From Pseudonocardia sp. CNS-004 (GTDB taxonomy: Bacteria; Actinomycetota; Actinomycetes; Mycobacteriales; Pseudonocardiaceae): a stretch of DNA of 64,000 nt. Shown here one piece after another: positions 9,016 to 17,773 of this stretch. Positions within the stretch are counted from its first letter, which is position 1; every line of letters starts with the position of its first letter. Both the position numbers and the translations under genes were made by a program. The stretch is taken from the NCBI GenBank assembly GCA_001942185.1, contig MKJV01000033.1, positions 62,001 through 126,000 of the forward strand. The letters run 5' to 3'. The notes under the pieces are model-generated. The model did not search any database and was not told the origin of the DNA. It worked only from the letters and a program-made list of their open reading frames with translations.

Positions 9016-10345
9016 TCAGTCGGCCGTGGTGAGGGATCGGTTCTTGGTCTCGGGGGAGAACAGCAGGGCGACGGCGCCGAGCAGCGCGAGCGCGGCCGCG
9101 TAGAGGCCCAGCAGCAGCGGCGGGCGTCCGCCGGAGACCAGCGCGGTGCCGATGAGCGGCGCGAACCCGCCACCCAGGACACTGGCGATCATGAAGGCGC
9201 TGGACGCGCCGCAGTAGCGGACGCGGGTCGGGAAGAACTCGGCGAGCCACGGCCCGACCGGGGCGAAGACGAACGTGAACGGGATCATCGTGAGGCAGAA
9301 CCCGAGGCCGATGAGCACCGCGTCGCCGGTCGCGAGCAGCGCGAACGCGGGCACGGCGAACACCGCGAGCCCGACCGACCCGATGAGCATCGGCAGCCGC
9401 CGGCCGAAGCGCTCGGCGACGAGCGCGACGGGGAAGACGAGGATGCCGTGCGTCGCGGCGGTGGCGCACGCGACGAGGACCATCGCCTGCGGTGAGACGC
9501 CCTGCACGGCCGAGCCGTAGGAGACGCTGAAGGTGGTGATCAGGTACCAGGTGGCGAGCCGCCGAGCGCCGCCGCCGTGCCGATGACGATGCGGCCGGGG
9601 AACTCGCGGAACACGGCCACCACGGGGGCCTTGACCAGCTCCCGCTTCGCGACGGCCTCGTCGAAGACGGGTGACTCGGTCACCCGCAGCCGCACCCACA
9701 GCCCGACAGCGACCATCACGACGCTGAGCAGGAACGGCACGCGCCACCCCCACGCGAGGAAGCCCTCCTTGCCGGCCAGCGAGGTGGTGGCGGTGAACAC
9801 GATCGCGGCCAGCACGAAGCCGAGCGGCGGCCCGATCTGCGGGAAGGCGCCGTAGATCGCCCGCGCCCGGGGGGCGCGTGCTCGGTGGCGAGCAGGACCG
9901 CGCCGCCCCACTCGCCGCCCAGTGCCAGGCCCTGGAGGATCCGGCACGCCACCAGCAGGACGGGCGCGAGCACACCGGCCGCCGCGTAGGTGGGCAGCAC
10001 GCCGATGGCGATGGTCGCGCCGCCCATCATCAGCAAGCAGATGAGCAGTGCGCGGCGGCGGCCGACCCGGTCGCCGATGGTGCTGAAGAGGGCGGAGCCG
10101 ATCGGCCGGGCGATGAACGCGACGGCGAACGTCGCGAACGCGGCGAGCGACGACAGCGTGGGGTCGCCGGACGGGAAGAACAGCGGGCCGAGCGCGAGGG
10201 AGGCGGCCATGCTGTAGACCGAGAAGTCGTAGTACTCGATCGTCGTCCCCACCAGGCTCGCCGACGCGACCTGGCGGGCGGTCACCGGCCGCGCGATGGT
10301 CGACGTCCGGGGGACGGACGGTAGTGCGGGGCTTGCGCTGGACAT
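9016..10345 (-). CDS. MFS transporter, metabolite:proton symporter (MHS) type (frameshifts near 9872 and 9555)
   Basis: This membrane transporter has about 12 hydrophobic segments. It shows the MHS marks TTIEYYDFSVYSMAA in the first span, GRRRALL after span 2, and QGLALGGEWGGAVLLATEHAP in span 4-5. Three frames must be joined (breaks after ATEHAPP and after GTAAALGG), giving about 442 residues. The ATG at 10345 follows GGAGGGATC. Lying inside the gentisate operon it probably imports the aromatic acid that the operon degrades (inference); relatives carry shikimate, protocatechuate and gentisate-type acids. Confidence 0.84.
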
Positions 10346-10372
10346 GATCCCTCCATTGGGGCCAGTGCCGGA

Positions 10373-11566
10373 TCAGGTGCCGCGGTAGAGCCACTCCATC
10401 TCGGGGTGGGCGTCGTGGGGGCGGGGGGACAGGTAGCGGTCGCGGAGGTCGGCGCCGACCCCGCCGAGGTGGATCAGCTCCCCGAACGCGTGGGCCGTCC
10501 GCTGGACGCGGCTCGCGCGGGGACCCGGACGTCCTTCGTAGCGCGCAGCGCCTCGTCCACGTCCGCGGGAGTGCCGGTGATGGTGCCGCCGAGCGCCGTC
10601 TCGAGCGCCACGGCGTCCTCGAGGGCCTGGCAGGCGCCCTGGGCGACGTACTGCAGCATCGGGTGCGCGGCGTCGCCGACCAGGCGACCCGGTCCCGCAC
10701 CCAGTGAGGGATCGGCTCGCGGTCGATCATCTGCCAGCGGCGGCCGCGGTCGATGAGCTCGGCTCCCGCACGCACGGTGTCGCAGGCGCCGGTGAACCGC
10801 TCGTCGAGCTCGTCGGAGGTTCCCCAGCCGGCGTCGGGGCGCTCGGGGTCGTAGCGGTCGCTGGCGAAGCAGACGACCTGGTTGTACAGCTCGCCGCGGC
10901 GGATCGGGTACTGCACGAGGTGCATCCGCGGTCCGGCCCACAGGAGCATGTCCTCGCCGCCCGCGAGCGCGGCGACCCGGTCGAAGGGCAGCGTCCCCCG
11001 GTAGGCGACGTACGGCGTGCCCACCGTCGCGGTGGGGCCCGCGACGGCTTCGCGCAGCACGGAACGCAGGCCGTCCGCGCCGATCACCAGGTCGGCGGCG
11101 AACTCCTCGCCGTCGGCGGCCCGCAGTTCGGCACGGGGGCCCGTCCGCAGGACCGACTCGACGGCGACGCCGCTGCGCAGCTCGATGACGTCCTGCTGCT
11201 TGACCTCGTCGAGCAGCAGGGCGAGCAGGTCGCTGCGGTGCATGACCACGTACGGGGCGCCGAACCGGTCGCGGAAGCCTGGCCCAGGTCCACGGCGGTG
11301 ATCATGTCGCCCGTGACCGCGTTCATCATGACGAGGCGGCGCGGGTAGAACGCGTAGTCGTCGATCGCCTCGTCGATCCCGAGCGCCCGCAGCGCGCGGA
11401 TCGCGTTCGGGCCCAGCTGGAGACCCGCGCCCACCTCGCTGAACTCGTCGGCCCGCTCCAGCACCCGGACGCGCCCGAAGGCGCCGGAGCGCTGCACGGC
11501 GAGTGCTGCGGCCAGGCCACCGATGCCGCCGCCGACGACGATCGCCTCCGCGTCCCCGGTGGCCAT
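10373..11566 (-). CDS. FAD-dependent aromatic hydroxylase, 3-hydroxybenzoate 6-hydroxylase/salicylate hydroxylase-like (three frameshifts)
   Basis: This single-component flavoprotein hydroxylase has VVGGGIGGLAAALAVQRSG at the N-terminus (FAD ADP-binding), the DG motif in LVIGADGLRSVLREA, and LVGDAAHPMLQYVAQGACQALEDAVAL (GD motif). The pieces lie in different frames with breaks near 11280, 10683 and 10525; joined they give about 398 residues, ending EMEWLYRGT. The ATG at 11566 sits right after the gentisate dioxygenase stop. Given its place before a gentisate dioxygenase, the best guess is 6-hydroxylation of 3-hydroxybenzoate to gentisate; salicylate hydroxylases look alike and cannot be excluded. 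Confidence 0.84.
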
Positions 11567-11567
11567 G

Positions 11568-12613
11568 TCAGTCCTCCGTCCCGGGCTGCTCGTCGCGGAG
11601 CAGGCCGAGTGCGCGCAGGGTGGGGCGGTTGCTGTAGGTGAACAGCACGGCGTCGTCCGTCGCGGAGCCGTTCACGAACCGGTAGGGCTGCCAGCCGGGG
11701 ATCGCGAGCACGTCCTTCGTGGCGAAGTCGAGCGTCTGCTCGCCGACCTCGATGCGGCCCTCACCCCGCACGACGTGCACGATCGTGCTGGCCGTGGTCC
11801 GGCGCGGGCGGCCGTGGAAGTGGGGCCGCAGCCGGCTGACCCGGCAGTCCGTCGTCGGCAGCACGGGCCCGCCGGTCCAAGGTTGGTGTACTCGAGCACG
11901 ATGCCCTCGGAGTCGCTGCCCTGCGCGTCGTCGGCGATCGCGGCGAAGGCGCGCTCGGTCTCGTGCCACGGGTAGTTCCCGACCGGCGAGGACGGGCCCG
12001 TCGCCTGTTCCCAGGCCGGGTTGAGCCGGCCGTGGATGAACCGGCGGGTCGACAGGTCGTCGGGCACGAGTGCCTTCTGCGTGCGGTCCTCGAACAGTTC
12101 GAAGAATCCGGCCTCGAAGGTGTTCGTCAACGGGAAGTCGAGCCCGTCCAGCCAGAGCATCGGTTCGGTGCCCTCGTGCTGGTGGTCGTGCCAGTGCCAG
12201 CCCGGCGTCATCAGCAGGTCGCCCGGGCTCATGTGCACCCGCTCGCCGTTGACCGTCGTGTAGGCCGAGCTTCCCTCGATGATGAAGCGGAATGCGTTCG
12301 CGGTGTGCCGATGGGCCTGTGCGGTCTCGCCGGGCATGATGATCTGAATGCCGGCGTAGAGGGTGTTCACGGTCGCCGGCGGCTCCTGCATGCCCGGGTT
12401 GACCAGCATCAGGACCCGCCGCTCGGCCTCCTCGAGGGAGAGCGCCCCGGCGAAGTGCATCATGTGCGGGCGCAGCGCCGAGTAGTCCCACCGGTACGGC
12501 ACGGCGGCGCTTCGGGGCTCGGCGAGGAAAAGATCTCCGAAGTACCTCCACAGCGGTGCCGCCCCGAGTTCGCGGATGGCCGAGTAGGCGTCGTGCGGTG
12601 CGTCGGTCGTCAA
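11568..12613 (-). CDS. Gentisate 1,2-dioxygenase (one frameshift near 11880)
   Basis: This bicupin ring-cleavage dioxygenase has a first cupin with QAHRHTANAFRFIIEG (the HRH iron ligands) and TPGWHWHDHQHEG, and a second cupin with RLRPHFHG and VHVVRGEGRIEVG. The reaction is gentisate plus oxygen to maleylpyruvate. The end of the gene, from EYTN onward, lies in another frame and joins with one added base, giving about 349 residues, the family length. I chose TTG at 12613 (LTTDAPHDAYSAIREL) because GAAAGGGG stands about eight bases upstream; the open frame further upstream runs into the operator. It is the first gene of the operon and divergent from the MarR gene. Confidence 0.9.
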
Positions 12614-12635
12614 CGGTGACCCCTTTCGCGTAGAG

Positions 12636-12655
12636 ATGCTCAGTACACTGAGCAT
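12636..12655. promoter_or_regulatory. Palindromic operator 1 for the adjacent MarR regulator
   Basis: ATGCTCAGTACACTGAGCAT has two perfect 9-base arms and a 2-base centre. It lies 23 bases before the gentisate dioxygenase start, in the divergent MarR/operon intergenic region, and the same palindrome recurs at 14412. Binding here would block transcription of the gentisate operon; which regulator binds is inferred from position. Confidence 0.75.
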
Positions 12656-12670
12656 CAACGATGAGAAGAG

Positions 12671-12690
12671 TTGCTCCGTGTACTGAGTAT
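12671..12690. promoter_or_regulatory. Imperfect palindromic operator 2 (MarR)
   Basis: TTGCTCCGTGTACTGAGTAT differs from the palindrome of 14412 at a few positions. It lies 35 bases from the perfect copy and 66 bases before the MarR start, a good place for autoregulation. Confidence 0.6.
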
Positions 12691-12755
12691 TGTCGGAGAA
12701 TAGGAGGCCGGGCGGGCGGGCGCAAGGGGCTGGGTGGGTCCCGGTCGCCTAGACT

Positions 12756-13247
12756 GTGGTTGTGTCCATCGAACGCGCCATCGGATCCGAGCCGGGGCCC
12801 GGCACCGTCGCGGAACCCTTCGAGCTCCGGGTCGCGCCCGGGCACCTCCTGCGCAGGCTGCAGCAGGCGCATCGCGAGACGTGGTCGCGCACCGTGCCCG
12901 GCGATCTCACGTCCGCGCAGTTCGCGGTGCTCAGCATCCTCGAGCAGAAGCCGGGGATCGACCAGCGGATGTTGGGAGAGCTGGCGGGCATGGACCGCTC
13001 CACGACCGCCGAGATCGTCCGCCGGCTCACCGCCCGTCGGCTGCTGCTGTGCGTGCGCGACGCGGGCGACGGGCGGCGCAACCTCCTGCGCCTCACCGAC
13101 CAGGGGGTCGAGACGCTCCGCGAGGCCGTCCCTGCCGCGCACGCGGTGAGCGAGCACCTCGTCCACGCACTGAGCGAGCGGGAGCGTGCCGAGTTCGTGC
13201 GGCTGCTCAACATCGTCGTCGACAGCACGGCGAGCGACATCGACTGA
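12756..13247 (+). CDS. MarR-family transcriptional regulator
   Basis: This 163-residue winged-helix protein has the MarR core LTSAQFAVLSILEQKPGIDQRMLGELAGMDRSTTAEIVRRLTARRLL, then the wing RDAGDGRRNLLRLTDQG. It should be a dimer that releases its operator when an aromatic ligand binds. It is divergent from the gentisate operon, with two palindromic sites between them, so it most likely controls that operon and itself. Two GTG codons six bases apart (12756, 12762) can start it; no strong ribosome binding site is seen, so the message may be leaderless. It converges with the enolase gene, the two stops being only a few bases apart. Confidence 0.88.
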   Translation: MVVSIERAIGSEPGPGTVAEPFELRVAPGHLLRRLQQAHRETWSRTVPGDLTSAQFAVLSILEQKPGIDQRMLGELAGMDRSTTAEIVRRLTARRLLLCVRDAGDGRRNLLRLTDQGVETLREAVPAAHAVSEHLVHALSERERAEFVRLLNIVVDSTASDID

Positions 13248-13250
13248 CGG

Positions 13251-14395
13251 TCAGGCGCCGGCTGCCGTGGCCTCGACGGTCCGCACGGTGAACCTCTGGA
13301 GGGCGTCGGCGTCCCACACCATCCCGTGTCCCGGCGCTCCGGAGGCGCCACCATCCCGTCGACCGGTGCGAGCACCTCGCCCAGCAGGTCGTCGAGGAGT
13401 GGGAAGTGCTCGAGCCACGTCGCCGGCCGTGCGGCGGCGACGAGGTGGACGTGGAGCTCGGGCAGGAAGTGCGGGGTGACGGTCGTGCCGTGCGCCTCGG
13501 CCAGCGCGGCGATCCGGAGGAACTCCGAGACCCCGCCCGCGAGCGGGGCATCCGGCATCCACACCGGTGCAGCGGTCGTGAACGGCACGTAGGAACTGAC
13601 GCCCAGCAGGTGCTCCCCGACGGCGATCGGGGGCCCGCCTGCCGCGGCGAGCGTGCGGTAGGCCTCGAGGTGCCGCGACGGGAGCGGCTCCTCGAACCAG
13701 GAGACGCCGAGGTCCGCCAGGCGCGGCGCGAGCCACTGCGCCGACGGGAGATCGAGGCGCTCGTTCGCGTCGACCATGATTCCGACCTCGGGGCCGACGG
13801 CGTCACGGACCGCTGCCACCCGGGCGAGGTCCGTCGCGGGCGGGTGGACACCCGCCCGCAGCTTCACCGACCGGTAGCCCTCGGCGAGGTAGGAGAGCGC
13901 CCCCTCGACGAGCTGCTCGGTCGACATCGCGTGCGTCGCCCGGCCGCTGCCGTACACCGGAACCTGCTCGCGCTGGGCGCCCAGCAACCGGAACAGGGGG
14001 AGGCCTGCCTGAACCGCCCGCAGGTCCCAGATCGCGATGTCCACGGCGGAGGTCGCCAGCAGCGGGACGCCCGTGCCGAGGCGATGGGTCTGCTCGCCCA
14101 TCGAGTACCAGACGCGGTCCCAGTCGATCGGATCGAGTCCGCGCAGAGCGGGGACGTGCAGTGCTTCGAGCAGGGCGACCGCGGCCTCCATGCCGGGGCC
14201 CAGCGCGTAGGAGAACCCGGTGCCCACCGCACCGTCCGAGGACGTCACCGTCACATGGGCGAGCTCGAGGCGCGTGGCGCCCGATCCTCCTCTGGCCGCG
14301 CCGAGTGGCATGTCCACGAGTCGTACCTGCACCCGGTCGATCCGCGACCGCGCGGTCTCGGCATGGGTGGCGTGGGGTGGTGGGACGTGAGCCAC
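13251..14395 (-). CDS. Enolase-superfamily enzyme, mandelate racemase/muconate cycloisomerase type (one frameshift near 13338)
   Basis: The protein has about 381 residues. The capping domain is followed by a barrel with SVKLRAGV (catalytic Lys; K-x-R rather than K-x-K), the metal ligands in MVDANERLDL, WFEEPLP and AVGEHLLG, and a histidine in TPHFLPELH, the pattern of the MR subgroup that abstracts a proton next to a carboxylate. The last 25 codons are in another frame. GTG at 14395 follows GAGGAGG. Its promoter carries the MarR palindrome, so it belongs to the gentisate regulon although it is not in the operon. Acid-sugar dehydratase or lactonising activity are both possible; the substrate is unknown. 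Confidence 0.82.
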
Positions 14396-14411
14396 GGGAC
14401 CTCCTCGTCAA

Positions 14412-14431
14412 ATGCTCAGTGTACTGAGCAA
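14412..14431. promoter_or_regulatory. Palindromic operator 3 (MarR type) before the enolase gene
   Basis: ATGCTCAGTGTACTGAGCAA matches the operator at 12636 except for the two centre bases and the last base. It is 16 bases upstream of the enolase GTG start on the minus strand, where it would overlap the promoter or transcript start. Confidence 0.72.
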
Positions 14432-14480
14432 TTTAGCGCACGATGGCCGGGAGCGTCCCGGTCAGCACACCGACCGCTCG

Positions 14481-14549
14481 TCAGAGGCCGCGGCTGATGA
14501 TCGTCTTCTGGATCTCCGAGGTGCCCTCGCCGACGAGCCCGAGCAGCCG
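14481..14549 (-). pseudogene. C-terminal scrap of an acyl-CoA dehydrogenase
   Basis: The last 22 codons read LLGLVGEGTSEIQKTIISRGL and a stop, the almost invariant C-terminal segment of acyl-CoA dehydrogenases that closes over FAD. Nothing upstream in any frame continues the family; the next gene ends at 14645. It is a leftover of a deleted gene. Confidence 0.65.
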
Positions 14550-14644
14550 GGGGGCTGCGCGCCGGACCGGGGAGATGTCGGTTCGCTGCCGCGGGAGCCG
14601 GGCCGTCGCTGACCCGACCGTGGTGCTCGCCACCGGCCCGCGCC

Positions 14645-15537
14645 TCACTCCGACCGGCGGGCGATCTCGTACTGCAGCTCGCCGAGGCGGGTCGCGGCGA
14701 CGGCCGGGATGTCCGGCGGCTGGTTGGTCGCGCCCGCGTCGATCGCGAAGTCCGTGCCGGTGATGTAGCGGCCCTCGTCCGAGGCGAGGAAGACCGCCGC
14801 GTGCGCGACGGCCTCCGGCCCGAACCACGGCACGGGCAGCAGGTTGGCCGCCTGCGCCGGGAACCTGGCCTCGTCGACGGTGCCGCCGGGATGGCCGGCG
14901 TACATGTCGAGGACATGCGGGTTGTGGAGCATCTCGGTCGCCACGTTCCCCGGGCAGAGGGCGTTGACGCGAATGTCGTGCGGGCCCAGTTCGACGGCGA
15001 GCGCGCGGGCCAGCCCGACGACGCCGTGCTTGGCCGTGACGTAGGACAGCAACCGGTGGAAGGGGCCGCGCCCGGCGGCCGAGGCGGTGAGCAGGAGCGA
15101 TCCGCCGCCCCGGGTGACGAGGTGTGGGATCACCGCCCGGGCGGCCCGCCACACCGAGACGAGGTTGACCTCGATCATGGTGTCGAAGTCCTCGTCGGTG
15201 ATGGTGTCCCAGGTCGCTCCCTTGGCGATCCCGTGATTGATCACGGCGACGTCGATGCCACCGAACTCGGCCACCGCGCGGGTGGCATCGGCCCGCATCT
15301 CGGTGCTGCTGCGCGCGTCGCCGATGACCGCGATGCAGTCGGGCGCCTTGCTCGGTCACCAGTCGCCGGGTCTCGACGAGGTCGTCCGGCGTCGCGAGGT
15401 CGTAGGGGACCCGTCGATCTGCGCGCAGATGTCGACGACGTCGGCGCTTCGGCGGCCATGGCGACGGCGTGCGCGCGGCCCTGACCGCGCGCGGCGCCGG
15501 TGATGAAGGCGACCTTGCCCTCGAGTCTGCCGGACAC
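14645..15537 (-). CDS. Mycofactocin-type short-chain dehydrogenase (about three frameshifts, 15340-15450)
   Basis: The start VSGRLEGKVAFITGAARGQGRAHA, with an insertion after the second strand (DICAQIDG, PYDLATPDDLVETRRLV), is the mark of the SDR group that keeps a non-exchangeable nicotinamide and uses mycofactocin as external acceptor. The catalytic serine is in LLTASAAG and the Tyr/Lys pair in YVTAKHG. Breaks near 15450, 15410 and 15340 separate pieces in three frames; the main C-terminal piece is continuous from 15298 down. GTG at 15537 has AAAGGAG upstream. About 297 residues. It probably oxidises an alcohol or amine-derived alcohol within this catabolic block (inference). Confidence 0.8.
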
Positions 15538-15601
15538 GGGTCCAGCTCCTTTCGACGATGGCCCTCGGCGGAGCGAGGTGCACCGCATTCGACGGCCGGT
15601 G

Positions 15602-16636
15602 TCAGGTCCGGGCGAGTACGTACTCGTTCAGCGGGCGGAGGCGGTAGCGAAGTGGTGGCAGATCGGCCGGGGTGACGAAGCCCGGCGCGGCGTTGATCAC
15701 GTCCGCGACCCGGTTCACCATCTGGGTACAGGTCGTGCGCAGCGTGTCGACGTCGGGGTTGACGACCCGGACGTCCGGGTCGCCCTGCACGGCCCACTCG
15801 CACCGGTCGGTCTCGCCCGGCCGGTAGATGTGGCCCGACAGCTCCATCTGCAGGATCGGCCCCTCGCCGGTCGTGACCGTGTCGACGGTCGTGAACCCGA
15901 TGAGCAGGCCCGGCTCGACGACGGTCGCCAGGCTTCGGGACTCGATCGGGACGGTCGCGATGTCCGGGCGGAGCTCGACCGTGCTCGCCGTGATGGTGAG
16001 GCCCGCCGACGAGGCGATCGCGGCGAGGATCGGCAACGCGAAGCTGGGCGGGCGAGTGCTCGACGTCTGCCACTCCGCGAAGTCGTCCGGGGTCGTCCCG
16101 ATCCGCTGGTCGCGTGCGACCTCAGCGCCGTAGTCGTCGACGTTGAACGACTCGCGGCCGACGAGGCGGTCGAACCGGTTCACCGCTCCCAGCAGCCCGG
16201 CGACCTGGTTGACCAGGAAGAAGTCCTGGAAGCCGCCGCCCGCCAGCGTGACGCCGTGCTCGCGGGCGAGGCCGTCGAGCTCACCGGTGCGCTCGGGGGC
16301 CGTGTGCCACGGGAACAGCATCTCCTCGCCGATCGTGATCGCGTTGACGCCGTGGCGGGCACATGTCGCGAGTACGTCGTACTGATCGGCCATGAAGCTC
16401 GACGTCGCGACCAGGGCGATGTCGGGCCGGACGGAGTCGTAGAGCCTCCCTGCGTCGGCGGCCACCTCGACGCCGAGCGGGTGCGGCAGCCCCATGACCT
16501 CGCCCGCGTCGCGGCCCACCTTCTCGGGGCTGCGCCCGACCGCGCCGACGACCTCGACGCCCTTCTCGGCAAGCAGGTGGGCGACGATCGCGTTCATCGC
16601 GCCCACCCCCACCAGTACGGCCCGGATCGTGGTCAT
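15602..16636 (-). CDS. DapB-like NAD(P)-dependent amine dehydrogenase (2,4-diaminopentanoate dehydrogenase-like)
   Basis: This intact 344-residue oxidoreductase has an N-terminal Rossmann fold (RAVLVGVGAMNAIVAHLLAEKG, VEVVGAVGRSPEKVG) and a second domain that resembles dihydrodipicolinate reductase. AGGGFQDFFLVNQVAGLLGAVNRFDRL corresponds to the region after the nucleotide domain in the Ord-type amine dehydrogenases. Such enzymes interconvert an amine and a ketone plus ammonia. It lies 45 bases after the imine-reductase-like gene and before the mycofactocin-type SDR, forming a three-gene run behind a TetR operator. Exact substrate unknown. Confidence 0.75.
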   Translation of the reverse strand: MTTIRAVLVGVGAMNAIVAHLLAEKGVEVVGAVGRSPEKVGRDAGEVMGLPHPLGVEVAADAGRLYDSVRPDIALVATSSFMADQYDVLATCARHGVNAITIGEEMLFPWHTAPERTGELDGLAREHGVTLAGGGFQDFFLVNQVAGLLGAVNRFDRLVGRESFNVDDYGAEVARDQRIGTTPDDFAEWQTSSTRPPSFALPILAAIASSAGLTITASTVELRPDIATVPIESRSLATVVEPGLLIGFTTVDTVTTGEGPILQMELSGHIYRPGETDRCEWAVQGDPDVRVVNPDVDTLRTTCTQMVNRVADVINAAPGFVTPADLPPLRYRLRPLNEYVLART

Positions 16637-16681
16637 CCCGCCGGGTCCCCGGCCGCGGCGGCACGGCGCCGGAACCGGGCC

Positions 16682-17581
16682 TCATGAAGCGGCTTCCGGG
16701 GCGGCGACGCCGTGGATCGCCGGGAACTGGCCCGTGAAGGCGTGCTCGGCATAGCCGAGGTCCCGGGCGTGATCGAGCGCGGCGAGTACGCCGTTCATGA
16801 CGAAGGCGGGCTGGCCCTGCCCGACGATCGCGTCGCGGTACTCGACGATCCCGTGGCGCCAGACGTCGAGCGTGGCCTGGTCGGTGGTGAATTCGCCGGC
16901 GGCGATCTCCTTCGCCGCCTTCACGATCTCGTTCTGCAGCACCCGCAGGATGCGGCTCGCCCCGGCGACCACCGTGTCCAGGTCGACCCCACGGGCCGTC
17001 GCGTACGCGGCACCCTCGATGAAGGACGCCAGCCCGACGCCCAGCGTCGAGCCGGTCAGCGCGACGTCGAGCACGGCGGGCAGGTCGAGGTCCTCGCCGA
17101 GGTAGAGCGTGCCTTCGGGGGCGAGGGCGGTCAGAACGTCCTTGGTGTCGGTCCACGCGGCGTTCGCGCCGGCGTACTGGATGACGGCGTTGGGGGTGCC
17201 GATGTCGACCGGGTAGACCAGGATCGTGCCGTCGAGGTACTCGCCGCCGCGTGCGGTCACGAGCTCGCCGATCGACCGGGCCTCCTCGGCGGCACCGGTG
17301 GACAGGTTCACCAGGCAGCGTCCGGACAGGTCGAGGTCCTCGGGCAGACCCTTCACCAGGTCGAGGACGTCGCCCGAGCTGCTGATGCAGATCACCGTCG
17401 TGCTGCTCCCGACGATCGCCTCGGCGGCGGATGCGGCGACCGTCGCCCCCTTCTCGGCCAGCGGGGCGCACTTCTCGGGCGTGCGGTTCCACACCACGGC
17501 GGGCCGGCCGGATCGGAGAAGCTCCTCGGCCAGTGCCGACCCCATGAGCCCGGCGCCGATCACGGCGGTTGTCGACTGCAT
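16682..17581 (-). CDS. Imine-reductase-like NADPH-dependent oxidoreductase (6PGDH/beta-hydroxyacid dehydrogenase fold)
   Basis: This 299-residue protein has the Rossmann motif GAGLMG at residues 9-14 and VVWNRTPEKC for the 2'-phosphate of NADPH. The segment DGTILVYPVDIGTPNAVIQYAG resembles the imine-reductase signature in the linker before the long helix, and the C-terminal helical domain forms the swapped dimer. The catalytic lysine of beta-hydroxyacid dehydrogenases is not obvious at its place. ATG at 17581 follows GTGGAGG. Imine reductases interconvert cyclic imines and amines, which fits an amine catabolic block. It leads the minus-strand trio 17581-14645 and has an operator 94 bases upstream. 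Confidence 0.75.
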   Translation of the reverse strand: MQSTTAVIGAGLMGSALAEELLRSGRPAVVWNRTPEKCAPLAEKGATVAASAAEAIVGSSTTVICISSSGDVLDLVKGLPEDLDLSGRCLVNLSTGAAEEARSIGELVTARGGEYLDGTILVYPVDIGTPNAVIQYAGANAAWTDTKDVLTALAPEGTLYLGEDLDLPAVLDVALTGSTLGVGLASFIEGAAYATARGVDLDTVVAGASRILRVLQNEIVKAAKEIAAGEFTTDQATLDVWRHGIVEYRDAIVGQGQPAFVMNGVLAALDHARDLGYAEHAFTGQFPAIHGVAAPEAAS

Positions 17582-17674
17582 GGCGTTCCTCCACCTGTTG
17601 CTGCGGTGATGAATGGGACGTTCGGAATTGACGCGCAGACGTCGCGGTAGACCGGAACAACGTCGGATCACTCG

Positions 17675-17694
17675 ACTTGGTCAAGCGACCTTGT
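17675..17694. promoter_or_regulatory. TetR-type operator before the imine-reductase-like gene
   Basis: ACTTGGTCAAGCGACCTTGT shares ACTTGGTCA and GACC with three other sites at 19331, 20980 and 21146. The core GGTCA-N2-TGACC is a palindrome; one base deviates here (GCGACC). It lies between the esterase gene and the imine-reductase-like gene, 94 bases before the latter. Confidence 0.65.
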
Positions 17695-17773
17695 CAGCTT
17701 GGCGCAGATCACATCGGGTGTCAACGCCCGACCGGTCGGATTTGATTTCCGGCGCGGTGGAACGCCGCACGGG

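Noticed and set aside
13244..13254. CTGACGGTCAG palindrome at the meeting of two genes
   Set aside because: It is mostly made of the two stop codons facing each other and is too short to be a terminator.
15602..16636. Assignment as the lysine biosynthesis enzyme DapB
   Set aside because: The protein is about 100 residues longer than DapB, and its setting is catabolic; only the fold is shared.
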